A stretch of 64,000 nucleotides of DNA from Quatrionicoccus australiensis (GTDB lineage: Bacteria; Pseudomonadota; Gammaproteobacteria; Burkholderiales; Rhodocyclaceae), in assembly GCF_020510525.1 (NCBI RefSeq), contig NZ_CP075188.1:434001-498000 (forward strand). The letters are read 5' to 3'. The position numbers were made by a program, and so were the translations under genes. This document shows positions 1 to 9,194 of this stretch, one piece after another; within the stretch, counting starts at the first letter, position 1, and each line of letters starts with the position of its first letter. Below the pieces are notes generated by a model. The model saw only the letters and a list, made by a program, of their open reading frames with translations. It had not been told where the DNA came from and searched no databases.

Positions 1-289
1 GCGACAGGATGGCGTTGCCGTGGTGGCCGTGGTCGTAAATCATGTTGCGGCCGTAGGCGCAGTCCGGCCAGACATCCTCGGCGAGGAATTCGTGCTGCGG
101 TTCGCCCGGCCAGTTGTCGTGGTTTTCGGCATGGCCGAGGTGCAGGCCCTGCACTTCCTGCAGAAAGGCGATGTCGGGGTTGAGGTCGCGCAGGCGCTCG
201 CGCAACTCATGCACCATCATCCGCCGGTTGAACTGGGAAAAGCCCTTGTGGATGTTGAAGGTGGCGATATGCAGGGCGGGCTGGGTCAT
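1..289 (-). CDS. Endonuclease/exonuclease/phosphatase family protein, 5' part only
   Basis: The visible 96 residues are the N-terminus; the gene runs off the left edge of the window. It opens with MTQPALHIATFNIHKGF and then shows FLQEVQG, the two first motifs of the endonuclease/exonuclease/phosphatase (DNase I-like) metal-dependent fold: the Asn of the TFNIH strand and the Glu of the LQEV strand bind Mg2+. There is no signal peptide, so a cytoplasmic phosphodiesterase is expected; the substrate cannot be told. It starts 4 bases after the nadA stop on the same strand, so the two are probably co-transcribed. Confidence 0.85.
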   Translation of the reverse strand, partial: MTQPALHIATFNIHKGFSQFNRRMMVHELRERLRDLNPDIAFLQEVQGLHLGHAENHDNWPGEPQHEFLAEDVWPDCAYGRNMIYDHGHHGNAILS

Positions 290-293
290 TGGC

Positions 294-1394
294 TCAGGAG
301 ATCGCCAGCATGCGGTCGAGGGCGAGCTTGGCGAGGACCGCTTCGTGTTCCGGCACCTTGATCGCATTGACGACCTTGCCGTCGACCAGGTTTTCCAGCG
401 TCCACGCCAGATGCTGCGGGTCGATGCGCTGCATGGTCGAGCACATGCAGATGGTGGTCGCCATGAACTGGACGATCTTGTTCTGCGGCAGGACTTCCTT
501 GGCCAGGCGGTCGACCAGGTTGAGTTCGGTGCCGACCAGCCAGCGCGTGCCTTCCGGCGCTTCCTTGATGATTTTGACGATGTGTTCGGTCGAGCCGACG
601 TAATCGGAGGCGGCGCAGACTTCGAAATTGCATTCCGGGTGGGCGATGACCTTGCCTTCCGGATACTTGGCGCGGAAGGCGTCGATGTGCGACTTCTGGA
701 ACATCTGGTGCACCGAGCAATGGCCTTTCCAGAGCAGGATCTTCGCCTTCTTGATCTGGGCCGGGGTCAGGCCGCCGAGTTCGAGGTCGGGGTCCCAGAC
801 GACCATCTCGTCCATCGGAATGCCCATGTTGTGGCCGGTCCACCGTCCGAGATGCTGGTCGGGGAAGAACAGCACTTTCGGACGACGCTCGAAGGCCCAT
901 TTGGCGATGGTGCCGGCATTCGATGACGTGCAGACGATGCCGCCATGCTCGCCGCAGAAAGCTTTCAGATCGGCCGCCGAGTTGATGTAGGTGACCGGCG
1001 TGACTTCCTCTTCGGCATTCAGCACTTCGTTCAGTTCGCGCCAGCAGCGTTCGACCTTGGCCAGGTTGGCCATGTCGGCCATCGAGCAGCCGGCCGCGAG
1101 ATCGGGCAGGATGGCGGTCTGGTGCGGTGCGGTCATGATGTCGGCGACTTCGGCCATGAAATGCACGCCGCAGAAGATGACGTATTCGGAATCGGTCTGC
1201 GAGGCGAGGCGCGACAGCTTCAGCGAGTCGCCGGTCAGGTCGGCGTGCTGGTAGATGTCGGCGCGCTGGTAGTGATGGCAGAGGATGACCGCCTTCTTGC
1301 CGAGCTTGGCGCGGGCAACGCGGATGCGTTCCTGGCAGGCCTCATCGGACAGGTTGTTGAAGGGGGCGAATACGAGGGGCTGATCGGCTTGCAT
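294..1394 (-). CDS. nadA: Quinolinate synthase NadA
   Basis: The 366-residue product condenses iminoaspartate with dihydroxyacetone phosphate to quinolinate in de novo NAD synthesis, using an oxygen-sensitive [4Fe-4S] cluster. Three family cysteine contexts are visible: AGCSMA (Cys103), CTSSNA and PECNFEVC. The length fits the longer proteobacterial NadA form. The reading frame stays open upstream for another 220 codons, but similarity begins at MQADQPLVF, so the start at 1394 is chosen; its ribosome binding site is weak. The CHAT gene diverges 54 bp away, so both promoters share that short space. Confidence 0.95.
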   Translation of the reverse strand: MQADQPLVFAPFNNLSDEACQERIRVARAKLGKKAVILCHHYQRADIYQHADLTGDSLKLSRLASQTDSEYVIFCGVHFMAEVADIMTAPHQTAILPDLAAGCSMADMANLAKVERCWRELNEVLNAEEEVTPVTYINSAADLKAFCGEHGGIVCTSSNAGTIAKWAFERRPKVLFFPDQHLGRWTGHNMGIPMDEMVVWDPDLELGGLTPAQIKKAKILLWKGHCSVHQMFQKSHIDAFRAKYPEGKVIAHPECNFEVCAASDYVGSTEHIVKIIKEAPEGTRWLVGTELNLVDRLAKEVLPQNKIVQFMATTICMCSTMQRIDPQHLAWTLENLVDGKVVNAIKVPEHEAVLAKLALDRMLAIS

Positions 1395-1448
1395 TGGATT
1401 CTTTTCGAAGGTTAAGCTGCCAGAATGACGGCGCCTAGGAGAGGCAAC

Positions 1449-4400
1449 ATGCTTGGGGAAAGATTCTATCATCGCTGTTTCGCTGCCATGCTGCTGGCCG
1501 CCGGGCTGAGTGTCCAGGCTGCCGAGCTGGTAGCCGAGCCCGGCGTCGATGAAGCGGCGATTCGGCCGCCGCCGCGTTCGATCAACGACATCACGCGGAT
1601 GCTGGCCGACTACCGGCAAAACGATGATCTGCTGCGCAAGTTGCGCGCCGTGGCCGAGGCGCCGGTGCCGCAGGGCGAGGATCGCAAGCAGTTGTTCGAC
1701 TTCTACTGGCGGCGCGCCCAGGCGGCAGCGGAATTGGGCCAGGTGCAGCAGCAGATCGACGACCTGACGCTTGCCATCCAGTATGGGCAAAGCGGTGATC
1801 CGGAGTTTTCCCGTGCCATGCGCGGCCTGGCCCAGGCCGAGCGCCTGGGCGGCAATTTCCTGTCGGCGCAGCGCTATGCCGAGGAAGCGCTCAAGCACGT
1901 ACCGCAGAACAATCAGGGGCAACTGATCGGCGCCTATGGGCAGATGGTGGGTATGGCGTCGCAGATCGGCGATTTCGAGATGGCGAAGCAGAGTCTCGAC
2001 AAACTTGAGGCAACGCTCAATGCACTCCGGACCAGCAAGAGCTGGACGAGCCGTTCGCATTTCTGGTTGAGTTCCTACGAGAAGGCGCGCGGCGAATATT
2101 TTGCCATGGCCGGCAAGACGGTCGAGGCCGTAGCGGCTTTCCGCAAGAGTCAGCGGGAAAACCAGCTAGCCCTGGCCGATTTGCCGGCGCTGCGGGCGGC
2201 CGGCCGCGATGCGCCGTCGCCGGAAGGAATGCAGCAGTCGGCCGAGGGGCTGGAGCGCAGCCTGGCGCAAGTGCTGCTCAATCAGGGCAAACTGGTCGAG
2301 GCCGAGGCGATGGCGCGGTCGGCGATCGAACACACGTTGAAGCGGGCCGGCCGCTCGTCGCCGGATGTGGCGCGCGGTCTGCGCGTGCTGGCCAGTGTTA
2401 TCGCCGAGCAGGGGCGTTACGCCGAATCGGCCAAACTCTCCGAGGCGGCCCTTGATACCGTCCTGGCGAGCGGTGCGGCGCCGCATTCACTAGCTGTCCT
2501 CGGCGCCTTGCGCGCCAATCTGGCGGCGCAGGTGGCGCTGGGCAACGATGCCAAGGCGCTGCAGATTTACGAGAGGATCCGCAAGGCGGCCGAGAATACC
2601 CCGGAGCTGCTGGCTCAGGTGGCACGCGGTGATCTTGACGTGGTGCAGGCGTATTTGCGCAGCGGCAAACCCGAACTGGCGGAGCGCATGGCCTCCGAGA
2701 TGCTGGAGCGGACGCGCAAGCAGATGGGTGAAAAGGCTTTGCGTACCTCCGAAATTCGCGCCTTCTACGCGATGGCGCTGGCTGATCAGGGCAACCGGGT
2801 GACGGCGCTGGCGGCCTTCCGTCAGGCCCTGCCGGTGCTGGTCGAGCGCCTGCGCAGCGACAGCGAGGCGGAAACCGGCAGCCTGCGCCGGCAGCAGCGC
2901 CTGATCGGCATTCTCGAGCGCTATATCCGCCTGCTCGCCGACATGCAGGGCACGGCCAGCCTGCCGGATGGCTTCGATGCCGCCAACGAGGCTTTCGTGA
3001 TGGCCGACCTGGCGCGTGGCAGTTCGGTGCAGCGGGCGTTGACCCGCAGTGCGGCGCGCGCCTCGATCAGCGACCCCGATCTTGCCCAGCTGGCGCGTGA
3101 CGAACAGGACGCCCAGCGCCGCAGCAATTCCCTCAATGATCTGCTCAGCCAGTTGCTTTCGGCCTCGCCGGAACAGCAATTGCCGGCCATTCAGGCCAAG
3201 ATCCGGGCCGATATCGAGAGCCTCAAGCAGACGCGGAGCCGGCTGAAGAAGGAAATCAGCCAGCGTTTCCCGGAATACGCCCGTCTGGTCGATCCGCCAC
3301 CGGTCAACATGCTGGATGTGAGCAAAATGCTGCATCCGGGCGAAGTGATGCTGTCCTGGTATTTCGGCCAGAAAGGCGCGCAGGTCTGGGCGATTGCCGC
3401 CGACGGGCGCAGCCGCTTTGCCGCCTTGCCGACTGATCAGGCGAAGATGGCGGCGGCCGTCGCCAGGCTGCGTCGGGCACTCGATGCCGAGGCGCCGACC
3501 GTCGAGCAGATTCCGGCTTTCGACACGGTGCTGGCACATCAGCTCTATCGCGATCTGTTTGGTCCGGTCAGCGAATTGCTGCACGGGGCGACGACGCTGC
3601 TCGCCGTGCCGCACGGTGAGCTTGGCCAGTTGCCGCTTTCCCTGCTGGTCACGGCGGCAACGCCGCAACCGGCGAAGGGCGGCGTGATCTTTGCCGGCTA
3701 TCGCCAGGTGCCCTGGCTGATGCGCCTGATGGCGGTGGCGCAACTGCCGTCGGTGACGGCGCTGGCCAGCCTGCGCCGCTTGCCGCCCGGGGCTGCCGAC
3801 CGGCTGCCTTTCATCGGTTTCGGCGACCCCTATTTCAGTGAAGAGCAGGCGAGCGAGGCCGGCAAAATGGCCGCAAAAAAGGCGTCGACCGTACAGGTGG
3901 CAATGCGCGGCCTGCCGCTGCAACGGCGCAACGTGCCGCGCACCCAGGCGGTCGACTCCGCCGAACTGGCTCTTTTGCCGCGCCTGCCCGATACCGCCGA
4001 GGAAATTCGCGAGATTGCCAAGGCGCTTGGTGCCGATCCGGCGCGCGATATTTTCCTCAATCAGAGCGCCAGCGAAAAAGCTGTTTTTGCCGCCAACCTG
4101 GCCAATCGCCGGGTCGTCATGTTTGCCACGCACGGCCTGGTTCCCGGCGAACTGAATGGCCTGAGCCAGCCGGCGCTCGCCCTGAGCGCACCGGGGGTCA
4201 GCGGCGGCAGCGGCGATGGCCTGCTCACCCAGGAGGAAATCCTCTCGCTCAAGCTCAATGCTGACTGGGTCGTGCTTTCGGCCTGCAATACCGCGGCCGG
4301 CGAAGGCTCCGGCAGCGAAGCGGTGTCCGGCCTCGGGCGCGCCTTTTTCTATGCCGGCGCGCGCGCCTTGCTGGTCTCCAACTGGCCGGTCGAAACCGAG

Positions 4401-4595
4401 GCGGCGCGCGGCCTGATGACCGACCTGTTCCGCCGGCAGTCGGCTGATAATGCCCTGGGCAAGGCAGAGGCGCTGCGCCAGGCGATGCTCGCCATGGTGG
4501 ACGGTCCCGGCAAGCTGGACGGCAAGACGGGCAAGCCGCTTTTCAGTTATGCTCACCCGCTGTTCTGGGCCCCCTTTGTCCTGGTGGGCGATTGA
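1449..4595 (+). CDS. Exported TPR-CHAT domain protein
   Basis: The 1048-residue protein starts with a signal-peptide-like segment (hydrophobic core about residues 12-25, ending SVQAAE). A long helical region of TPR-type repeats covers about residues 40-480. The C-terminal third is a CHAT domain, a caspase-like cysteine peptidase fold: the candidate dyad is His895 in FATHG and Cys946 in LSACNTA, followed by the usual GLGRAFFYAGA and SNWPV motifs, so it looks active. The start at 1449 is preferred to an in-frame ATG at 1425 because AGGAGAGG ends five bases before it. Two small genes follow closely and probably share its transcript. The substrate is unknown. Confidence 0.85.
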   Translation: MLGERFYHRCFAAMLLAAGLSVQAAELVAEPGVDEAAIRPPPRSINDITRMLADYRQNDDLLRKLRAVAEAPVPQGEDRKQLFDFYWRRAQAAAELGQVQQQIDDLTLAIQYGQSGDPEFSRAMRGLAQAERLGGNFLSAQRYAEEALKHVPQNNQGQLIGAYGQMVGMASQIGDFEMAKQSLDKLEATLNALRTSKSWTSRSHFWLSSYEKARGEYFAMAGKTVEAVAAFRKSQRENQLALADLPALRAAGRDAPSPEGMQQSAEGLERSLAQVLLNQGKLVEAEAMARSAIEHTLKRAGRSSPDVARGLRVLASVIAEQGRYAESAKLSEAALDTVLASGAAPHSLAVLGALRANLAAQVALGNDAKALQIYERIRKAAENTPELLAQVARGDLDVVQAYLRSGKPELAERMASEMLERTRKQMGEKALRTSEIRAFYAMALADQGNRVTALAAFRQALPVLVERLRSDSEAETGSLRRQQRLIGILERYIRLLADMQGTASLPDGFDAANEAFVMADLARGSSVQRALTRSAARASISDPDLAQLARDEQDAQRRSNSLNDLLSQLLSASPEQQLPAIQAKIRADIESLKQTRSRLKKEISQRFPEYARLVDPPPVNMLDVSKMLHPGEVMLSWYFGQKGAQVWAIAADGRSRFAALPTDQAKMAAAVARLRRALDAEAPTVEQIPAFDTVLAHQLYRDLFGPVSELLHGATTLLAVPHGELGQLPLSLLVTAATPQPAKGGVIFAGYRQVPWLMRLMAVAQLPSVTALASLRRLPPGAADRLPFIGFGDPYFSEEQASEAGKMAAKKASTVQVAMRGLPLQRRNVPRTQAVDSAELALLPRLPDTAEEIREIAKALGADPARDIFLNQSASEKAVFAANLANRRVVMFATHGLVPGELNGLSQPALALSAPGVSGGSGDGLLTQEEILSLKLNADWVVLSACNTAAGEGSGSEAVSGLGRAFFYAGARALLVSNWPVETEAARGLMTDLFRRQSADNALGKAEALRQAMLAMVDGPGKLDGKTGKPLFSYAHPLFWAPFVLVGD

Positions 4596-4607
4596 GAGGA
4601 GTAGCAA

Positions 4608-5045
4608 ATGTCGACATTGAAAATGCTGGGTGCCGGCCTCGCTGGTTTGCTGTTTGCCCTTTCGGCCGAGGCCGTGACCCTGATCAAGGCCGATGAGGCC
4701 AAATTGCCGGCCGGAGCTGGTGTGCTGGCGACGCGCGGCATCACGCGCGGGCCGGCAATCAAGGTGTTGACGCCTGATCTGGCCAATCTCAGCTCGCCGT
4801 TCGACCTGAAGGTGGCTTTTGAAGCCCGTGGCGGCGCCAAGATCGATCCGGCGGCGACCAAGGTGATCTATCTCAAGGCCAAACCGGTCGACCTGCTGCC
4901 GCGGGTCAAAACCGGCCTCAGCGAAAGCGGCCTCGATCTGCCGGGGGCCGAAACGCCACCCGGCGAACACCAGATCCAGATCATTGTGCAGGACACCGAA
5001 GGTCGCAGCAGTCAGGTCGTACTGATGCTCAACGTGCTCAAGTAG
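4608..5045 (+). CDS. Small exported protein of unknown function
   Basis: The 145-residue product has an N-terminal signal peptide (hydrophobic core about residues 5-20, ending SAEA). The rest looks like a single beta-rich domain with alternating hydrophobics and ends QVVLMLNVLK. I do not recognise the family. It lies 12 bp behind the CHAT gene with GAGGAG just upstream of its ATG, and its stop codon touches the next start, so it is most likely a periplasmic partner or substrate of the CHAT protein. Confidence 0.7.
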   Translation: MSTLKMLGAGLAGLLFALSAEAVTLIKADEAKLPAGAGVLATRGITRGPAIKVLTPDLANLSSPFDLKVAFEARGGAKIDPAATKVIYLKAKPVDLLPRVKTGLSESGLDLPGAETPPGEHQIQIIVQDTEGRSSQVVLMLNVLK

Positions 5046-5801
5046 ATGAAGTGCCCGTACTGCGCCTCGGAAATCGCCGACGAGGCACTGGTTTGCGCCG
5101 TTTGCCGGCGTGATCTTTTCCTGGTCAAACCGCTGCTGGAGCGCATTGCCGATCTGGAGGCACAGCTCGCGGCGCGGCCTGTGCAGGCTGAGTCTGAGGT
5201 TGCCGGTTGCGCCGCGGTTGGCGCGCCAGGCGCCGAAGCCGCACCGGTCGCCCCTGTGCGGGCGTTGCCGACGGCGCTGGTCTGTCTGCTGTTGCCGCTG
5301 CTACTCCTTTTGCTCGGGCATTGGTTGCTGGTGTTTGTCTACGATGCCAAGGTGCTTTACCTGCGGGTCTTTGCCTTGCTGCTGCCGCTGCCCTTCGGCT
5401 TTTTCTTCGCCCGGGCCAGTCGTTTGAGCTTGCTACCCGGCGTCCTGCTGGCTTTTGTGGTCGCGCTGCTCGCCGTGTTCGGCATGAGTGCGATCACCGC
5501 CCTGATCGATCAGGTTCCGCTCCTGCCGCAGGATGCAGTCGAGATCCGCGAGTTCATCGAGTTTGCCGCCAGCATCGGCCTTAGTTTCGTCACGGGGCTC
5601 TGGCTCTATCACTGGCTTGAACAGCGCATCCACAAGCGGCAGGATGCGCTTCAACGCCTGCGTGCTGCCGGTATCAGCGGTCTGGGCAATGGCGATCTGA
5701 CCGAGTCGCTGACCCGCTGGAGCGATCTGGGCAGCGCCGCCGTCGCGCTATGCACGACGGCAATGTCGATTTACACCGGTCTGAAGGGCCTGGGCGGATG
5801 A
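5046..5801 (+). CDS. Zinc-ribbon multi-pass membrane protein
   Basis: The 251-residue product begins with a four-cysteine zinc ribbon (CPYC near residues 3-6, then CAVC), a linker, and about four hydrophobic segments between residues 75 and 190, followed by a C-terminal amphipathic tail. The ATG follows the previous stop directly, which suggests coupled translation. Zinc-ribbon membrane proteins of this layout often accompany peptidase or transport genes, but no defined function can be assigned. It ends 4 bases before the convergent rhodanese gene. Confidence 0.7.
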   Translation: MKCPYCASEIADEALVCAVCRRDLFLVKPLLERIADLEAQLAARPVQAESEVAGCAAVGAPGAEAAPVAPVRALPTALVCLLLPLLLLLLGHWLLVFVYDAKVLYLRVFALLLPLPFGFFFARASRLSLLPGVLLAFVVALLAVFGMSAITALIDQVPLLPQDAVEIREFIEFAASIGLSFVTGLWLYHWLEQRIHKRQDALQRLRAAGISGLGNGDLTESLTRWSDLGSAAVALCTTAMSIYTGLKGLGG

Positions 5802-5805
5802 TTGC

Positions 5806-6258
5806 TCAGCCCTGCATCCAGGGCAGACGGGCGTGGCGCCAGCCGCCGACGGTATTGCGATGGCCGTGCGCATCCTTGTCACCCTCGAAGCCTTCGAGGA
5901 TGTTGTAACAGTCGCCGTAGCCGTTCTCGGTAGCCAGCTGTGCCGCGCCATCCGAGCGGGCGCCGCTGCGGCAGAGGAACATGACCAGTGCCTCGCGGTC
6001 GACCTGACGCTGCAGTTCGGCGAGGAAATTAGGGTTGCGCACGCCGCCCGGATACTGGTTCCACTCGATCTCGACGGCATTCGGCACGCGGCCGACCCAG
6101 TCCCATTCGGCCCGGGTGCGGACGTCGACCAGCTTGGCGCCGGGGGCGAGACGGAGCAGGTCGTACGCTTCGGCTGGCGTCAGCGCGCCCTTGTAGGGCA
6201 GGCCGAGGGCCTTGGCGCGCTCGCAGGCGAGGTTGATGATCTCGGTCAGTTTTCCCAT
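5806..6258 (-). CDS. Rhodanese-like domain protein
   Basis: The 150-residue product is a single rhodanese domain: LVDVRTRAEW near the front, and the active-site loop FLCRSGARSDGA with its catalytic cysteine, so it should form a persulfide and move sulfane sulfur. The start at 6258 (MGKLTEIINL) is chosen because upstream in-frame codons do not look conserved. It diverges from the cation exporter gene with 47 bp between start codons. Confidence 0.88.
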   Translation of the reverse strand: MGKLTEIINLACERAKALGLPYKGALTPAEAYDLLRLAPGAKLVDVRTRAEWDWVGRVPNAVEIEWNQYPGGVRNPNFLAELQRQVDREALVMFLCRSGARSDGAAQLATENGYGDCYNILEGFEGDKDAHGHRNTVGGWRHARLPWMQG

Positions 6259-6268
6259 GGTCTTTTGA

Positions 6269-6297
6269 TTGCCTGAAGTTGGTCGCAACAGTATAAG
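6269..6297 (+). promoter_or_regulatory. Promoter of the CDF transporter gene, near-leaderless
   Basis: TTGCCT (6269-6274) and TATAAG (6292-6297) are separated by 17 bp. The -10 element is followed by only eight bases before the ATG at 6306, so transcription should start at or next to the start codon. Confidence 0.55.
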
Positions 6298-6305
6298 GTA
6301 GAGGC

Positions 6306-7493
6306 ATGACAGACAGCGATCATCCCGTGCCGCCGGTGGTGGCAAGCATGGCCGAGCGGGCCGCCGAGGCGCAGCATGCGACCTGGATCAGTGTGCTCGT
6401 CAATCTGATGATGACGGTGCTGCAGCTGCTGGTCGGCTGGCTGGCGCATTCGCAATCCCTGGTTGCGCATGGTCTGCATTCCTTTTCCGATCTGCTCTCC
6501 GATTTTCTGGTGATTTACGCCAGCCGGCAAAGTGCCCAGCCGGCCGATCGCGAGCATCCGTATGGCCACGCCCGGGTCGAGACCGCGGCGACGCTGATCC
6601 TTGGCGCCTCGCTGGCCCTGATCGGTGGCGGCATCCTGTGGCAGTCCGGCATGCGACTGCAGCATGTTGAAGCCTTGCCGCCCATCGAGATGTGGGCCTT
6701 CTGGGTCGCGGTCATCACGGTGCTGGCCAAGGAGGGGCTCTACCACTATCTGATTCGCGTTGCCGAACGGCAGCGCTCGCAACTGCTTATTGCCAATGCC
6801 CTGCACACGCGGGCTGACGCGGCTTCGGCACTGGTTGTCGTGGTTGGTATCGGTGGCGCCCTGCTGGGCTGGGCTTTCCTCGATCTGCTGGCCGCGGCGC
6901 TGATGGGGTTCATGATCCTGCGCATGGGGGCGGTGCTGGCCTGGGGGGCGCTCAAGGAATTGATCGACACCGGCCTGGACGAGGCGCAAGTGGCCGCCAT
7001 CCGCCAGACGCTGCGGACGACGCCCGGCGTGCTCGGCTTGCATGCCTTGCGCACGCGGCGCATGGCGCACCAGGCCCTGGTTGATGCGCATGTTCAGGTC
7101 GATGCCCGGATCAGCGTTTCCGAGGGGCACCGGATTGCCGAGTCGGTGCGGGCCAGGGTGCTGGATGCGCATCCGGAAGTGCTTGATGTGCTGGTGCATA
7201 TCGATCCCGAGAATGATGCCGGCAGCGATGTCGCCGTTGTCCGTCTGCCGGGGCGCGCCATGGTGTTACAGGAGCTGGCCCCCTTGCTGCTCGACTTGCC
7301 GGAGCCCGAGAAGCTGGTGCTGCATTATCTCGGTGGCCGGATCGAGGTCGAGGTGTTTTTCCCCAGTGGCTTTTTTGCCGATGGTGAGATGGTTCAGAAA
7401 GCTGCGCTGCGCTTTGCCGGGTTCGCGGATTCGCATCCGGAAATCCGGCGTATTTCATTGAATTGCTCGTTTGCACCAAAACAGTGCGCATAG
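6306..7493 (+). CDS. Cation diffusion facilitator family metal exporter
   Basis: The 395-residue inner-membrane protein has the CDF pattern of six membrane helices, with the two metal-site motifs in helix 2 (HSFSDLLSD) and helix 5 (HTRADAASA), then the cytoplasmic dimerisation domain. Such proteins export divalent metals such as Zn, Fe, Mn or Co in exchange for protons. It is about 90 residues longer than FieF-type members; the additional C-terminal domain (about 305-395) has no recognised function. The substrate metal cannot be read from sequence. It is transcribed towards glnA. Confidence 0.88.
   Translation: MTDSDHPVPPVVASMAERAAEAQHATWISVLVNLMMTVLQLLVGWLAHSQSLVAHGLHSFSDLLSDFLVIYASRQSAQPADREHPYGHARVETAATLILGASLALIGGGILWQSGMRLQHVEALPPIEMWAFWVAVITVLAKEGLYHYLIRVAERQRSQLLIANALHTRADAASALVVVVGIGGALLGWAFLDLLAAALMGFMILRMGAVLAWGALKELIDTGLDEAQVAAIRQTLRTTPGVLGLHALRTRRMAHQALVDAHVQVDARISVSEGHRIAESVRARVLDAHPEVLDVLVHIDPENDAGSDVAVVRLPGRAMVLQELAPLLLDLPEPEKLVLHYLGGRIEVEVFFPSGFFADGEMVQKAALRFAGFADSHPEIRRISLNCSFAPKQCA
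7472..7488 (+). promoter_or_regulatory. Upstream NtrC-like site of glnA
   Basis: TGCACCAAAACAGTGCG is close to the NtrC enhancer consensus TGCACC-N5-GGTGCA. Its centre is about 130 bases upstream of the predicted glnA transcription start. It overlaps the 3' end of the CDF gene. Confidence 0.6.
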
Positions 7494-7503
7494 TTCTGTT
7501 TTT

Positions 7504-7520
7504 TGCACGCTGATGGTGCG
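7504..7520 (+). promoter_or_regulatory. Downstream NtrC-like site of glnA
   Basis: TGCACGCTGATGGTGCG matches TGCAC-N7-GTGC dyad symmetry of NtrC sites. It is centred 32 bp (three helical turns) from the first site and about 98 bases before the predicted start. The enteric glnA enhancer has nearly the same geometry. Confidence 0.65.
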
Positions 7521-7582
7521 TTAAATCTTTGCTTAAACCCCGCATCTCGTTGTGGCAAAATACAAAACTTGGTCGCCGACCT

Positions 7583-7599
7583 TTGGCACGCTTTCTGCT
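7583..7599 (+). promoter_or_regulatory. Sigma-54 promoter of glnA
   Basis: TTGGCACG and TGCT place the GG and GC dinucleotides exactly 12 bp apart, as sigma-54 requires. The predicted start is about 7610, leaving a leader of some 60 bases before the glnA ATG. With the two upstream sites this predicts NtrC activation under nitrogen limitation. Confidence 0.75.
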
Positions 7600-7673
7600 A
7601 ATTCCCTCGCGATTCGATTTATTGATTGTCGCCGGATCGTCCGGCAACTTGTTTTCTTAGGAGACTGACGTTT

Positions 7674-9089
7674 ATGGCAACCCCGCAAGACGTGATCAAG
7701 CTGATCAAGGAAAATGACGCAAAGTTCGTTGATTTCCGCTTCACCGATACCCGTGGCAAAGAACAGCACGTCACCGTGCCGGTTTCCGCCTTCAGCGAAG
7801 ACAAGTTCGAAAACGGTCACGCTTTCGACGGTTCGTCCATCGCTGGCTGGAAGGGTATCCAAGCTTCCGACATGCAACTGAACCCGGATCCGTCCACCGC
7901 CTACATCGATCCGTTCTTCGACGAAACCACCGTCGTCCTGACCTGTGACGTGATTGATCCGACCGATGGCCGTGGTTACGACCGCGACCCGCGCTCCATC
8001 GCCAAGCGCGCTGAAGCCTACCTGAAGTCCTCTGGCATTGGCGACACCGCCTACTTCGGTCCGGAACCCGAATTCTTCATCTTCGACGGCGTCGAATGGA
8101 ATGTCGACATGTCTGGCTGCTCCCTGAAGATCCATTCTGCTGAAGCGGCTTGGGGTTCGGGCGAAAAGAACGACGGCAACGGCGCCACCGGCCACCGTCC
8201 GACCGTCAAGGGCGGCTACTTCCCGGTTCCTCCGGTCGACAGCCTGCACGACATCCGTTCGGCCATGGTGCTGACCCTGGAAGCCCTCGGCTGCCCGGTT
8301 GAAGTTCACCACCACGAAGTCGCCACTGCCGGTCAGTGCGAAATCGGTACCGTGTTCAACACCCTGGTCAAGCGTGCCGACCAGACCCAGATCCTGAAGT
8401 ACGTGGTGCACAACGTTGCTCACCAGTACGGCAAGACCGCCACCTTCATGCCGAAGCCGATCGTTGGCGACAACGGTTCGGGCATGCACGTTCACCAGTC
8501 CATCTGGAAGGATGGCAAGAACCTGTTTGCTGGCGACGGCTATGCCGGTCTGTCTGAAACCGCCCTGTTCTACATCGGCGGCATCATCAAGCACGCCAAG
8601 GCCCTGAACGCCATCACCAATCCGGGTACCAACTCCTACAAGCGTCTGGTTCCGCACTACGAAGCTCCGGTCAAGCTGGCTTACTCCGCCAAGAACCGTT
8701 CTGCTTCCATCCGCATTCCGTACGTCGCCTCGACCAAGGCCCGTCGTATCGAAACCCGCTTCCCGGATCCGATCGCCAATCCGTACCTGTGCTTCTCGGC
8801 GCTGCTGATGGCCGGTCTGGATGGTATCCAGAACAAGATCCACCCGGGCGAGCCGGCTTCCAAGAACCTGTACGACCTGCCGCCGGAAGAAGATGCAGCC
8901 ATCCCGACCGTCTGCGCTTCCCTCGAAGAAGCTCTGGCTTCCCTGGCCGCTGACCACGAGTTCCTGACCCGTGGCGGTGTCTTCTCCAACGAATGGATCG
9001 AGTCCTACATCGAACTGAAGATGGACGAAGTCAACAAGGTTCGCATGACCACCCACCCGGTGGAATTCGACCTGTACTACAGCTGCTAA
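7674..9089 (+). CDS. glnA: Type I glutamine synthetase
   Basis: The 471-residue enzyme makes glutamine from glutamate, ammonia and ATP as a cytoplasmic dodecamer. Length and motifs are those of the GSI-beta type: FDGSSI, the ATP-site region [18 protein letters not shown], and the adenylylation loop NLYDLPPEE with Tyr400. The start at 7674 gives the conserved [13 protein letters not shown]-terminus and has TAGGAGA upstream. Third codon positions are very strongly C-biased compared with neighbours, as expected for a highly expressed gene. Regulation is predicted at transcription (NtrC, sigma-54) and by adenylylation. Confidence 0.98.
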   Translation: MATPQDVIKLIKENDAKFVDFRFTDTRGKEQHVTVPVSAFSEDKFENGHAFDGSSIAGWKGIQASDMQLNPDPSTAYIDPFFDETTVVLTCDVIDPTDGRGYDRDPRSIAKRAEAYLKSSGIGDTAYFGPEPEFFIFDGVEWNVDMSGCSLKIHSAEAAWGSGEKNDGNGATGHRPTVKGGYFPVPPVDSLHDIRSAMVLTLEALGCPVEVHHHEVATAGQCEIGTVFNTLVKRADQTQILKYVVHNVAHQYGKTATFMPKPIVGDNGSGMHVHQSIWKDGKNLFAGDGYAGLSETALFYIGGIIKHAKALNAITNPGTNSYKRLVPHYEAPVKLAYSAKNRSASIRIPYVASTKARRIETRFPDPIANPYLCFSALLMAGLDGIQNKIHPGEPASKNLYDLPPEEDAAIPTVCASLEEALASLAADHEFLTRGGVFSNEWIESYIELKMDEVNKVRMTTHPVEFDLYYSC

Positions 9090-9104
9090 GCGACTGGGTA
9101 TCTG

Positions 9105-9133
9105 AAAAAGGCGGGGTTTCCCGCCTTTTTTTT
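9105..9133 (+). terminator. Rho-independent terminator of glnA
   Basis: An A-rich and G/C stem (AAAAAGGCGGG / CCCGCCTTTTT) with a short loop is followed by a continuing T tract, 16 bp after the glnA stop. Confidence 0.9.
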
Positions 9134-9194
9134 GTCCACCATTTCAGGGAGGCGGACGTTAAAGTCCGGTACACTTGAAGGCTTGCGAGGATTG

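Noticed and set aside
2490..4970. Long open frame (826 codons) on the minus strand opposite the CHAT gene
   Set aside because: It mirrors a clear TPR-CHAT coding sequence; high GC makes antisense frames open. The translation is Gln/Arg/His-rich without domains.
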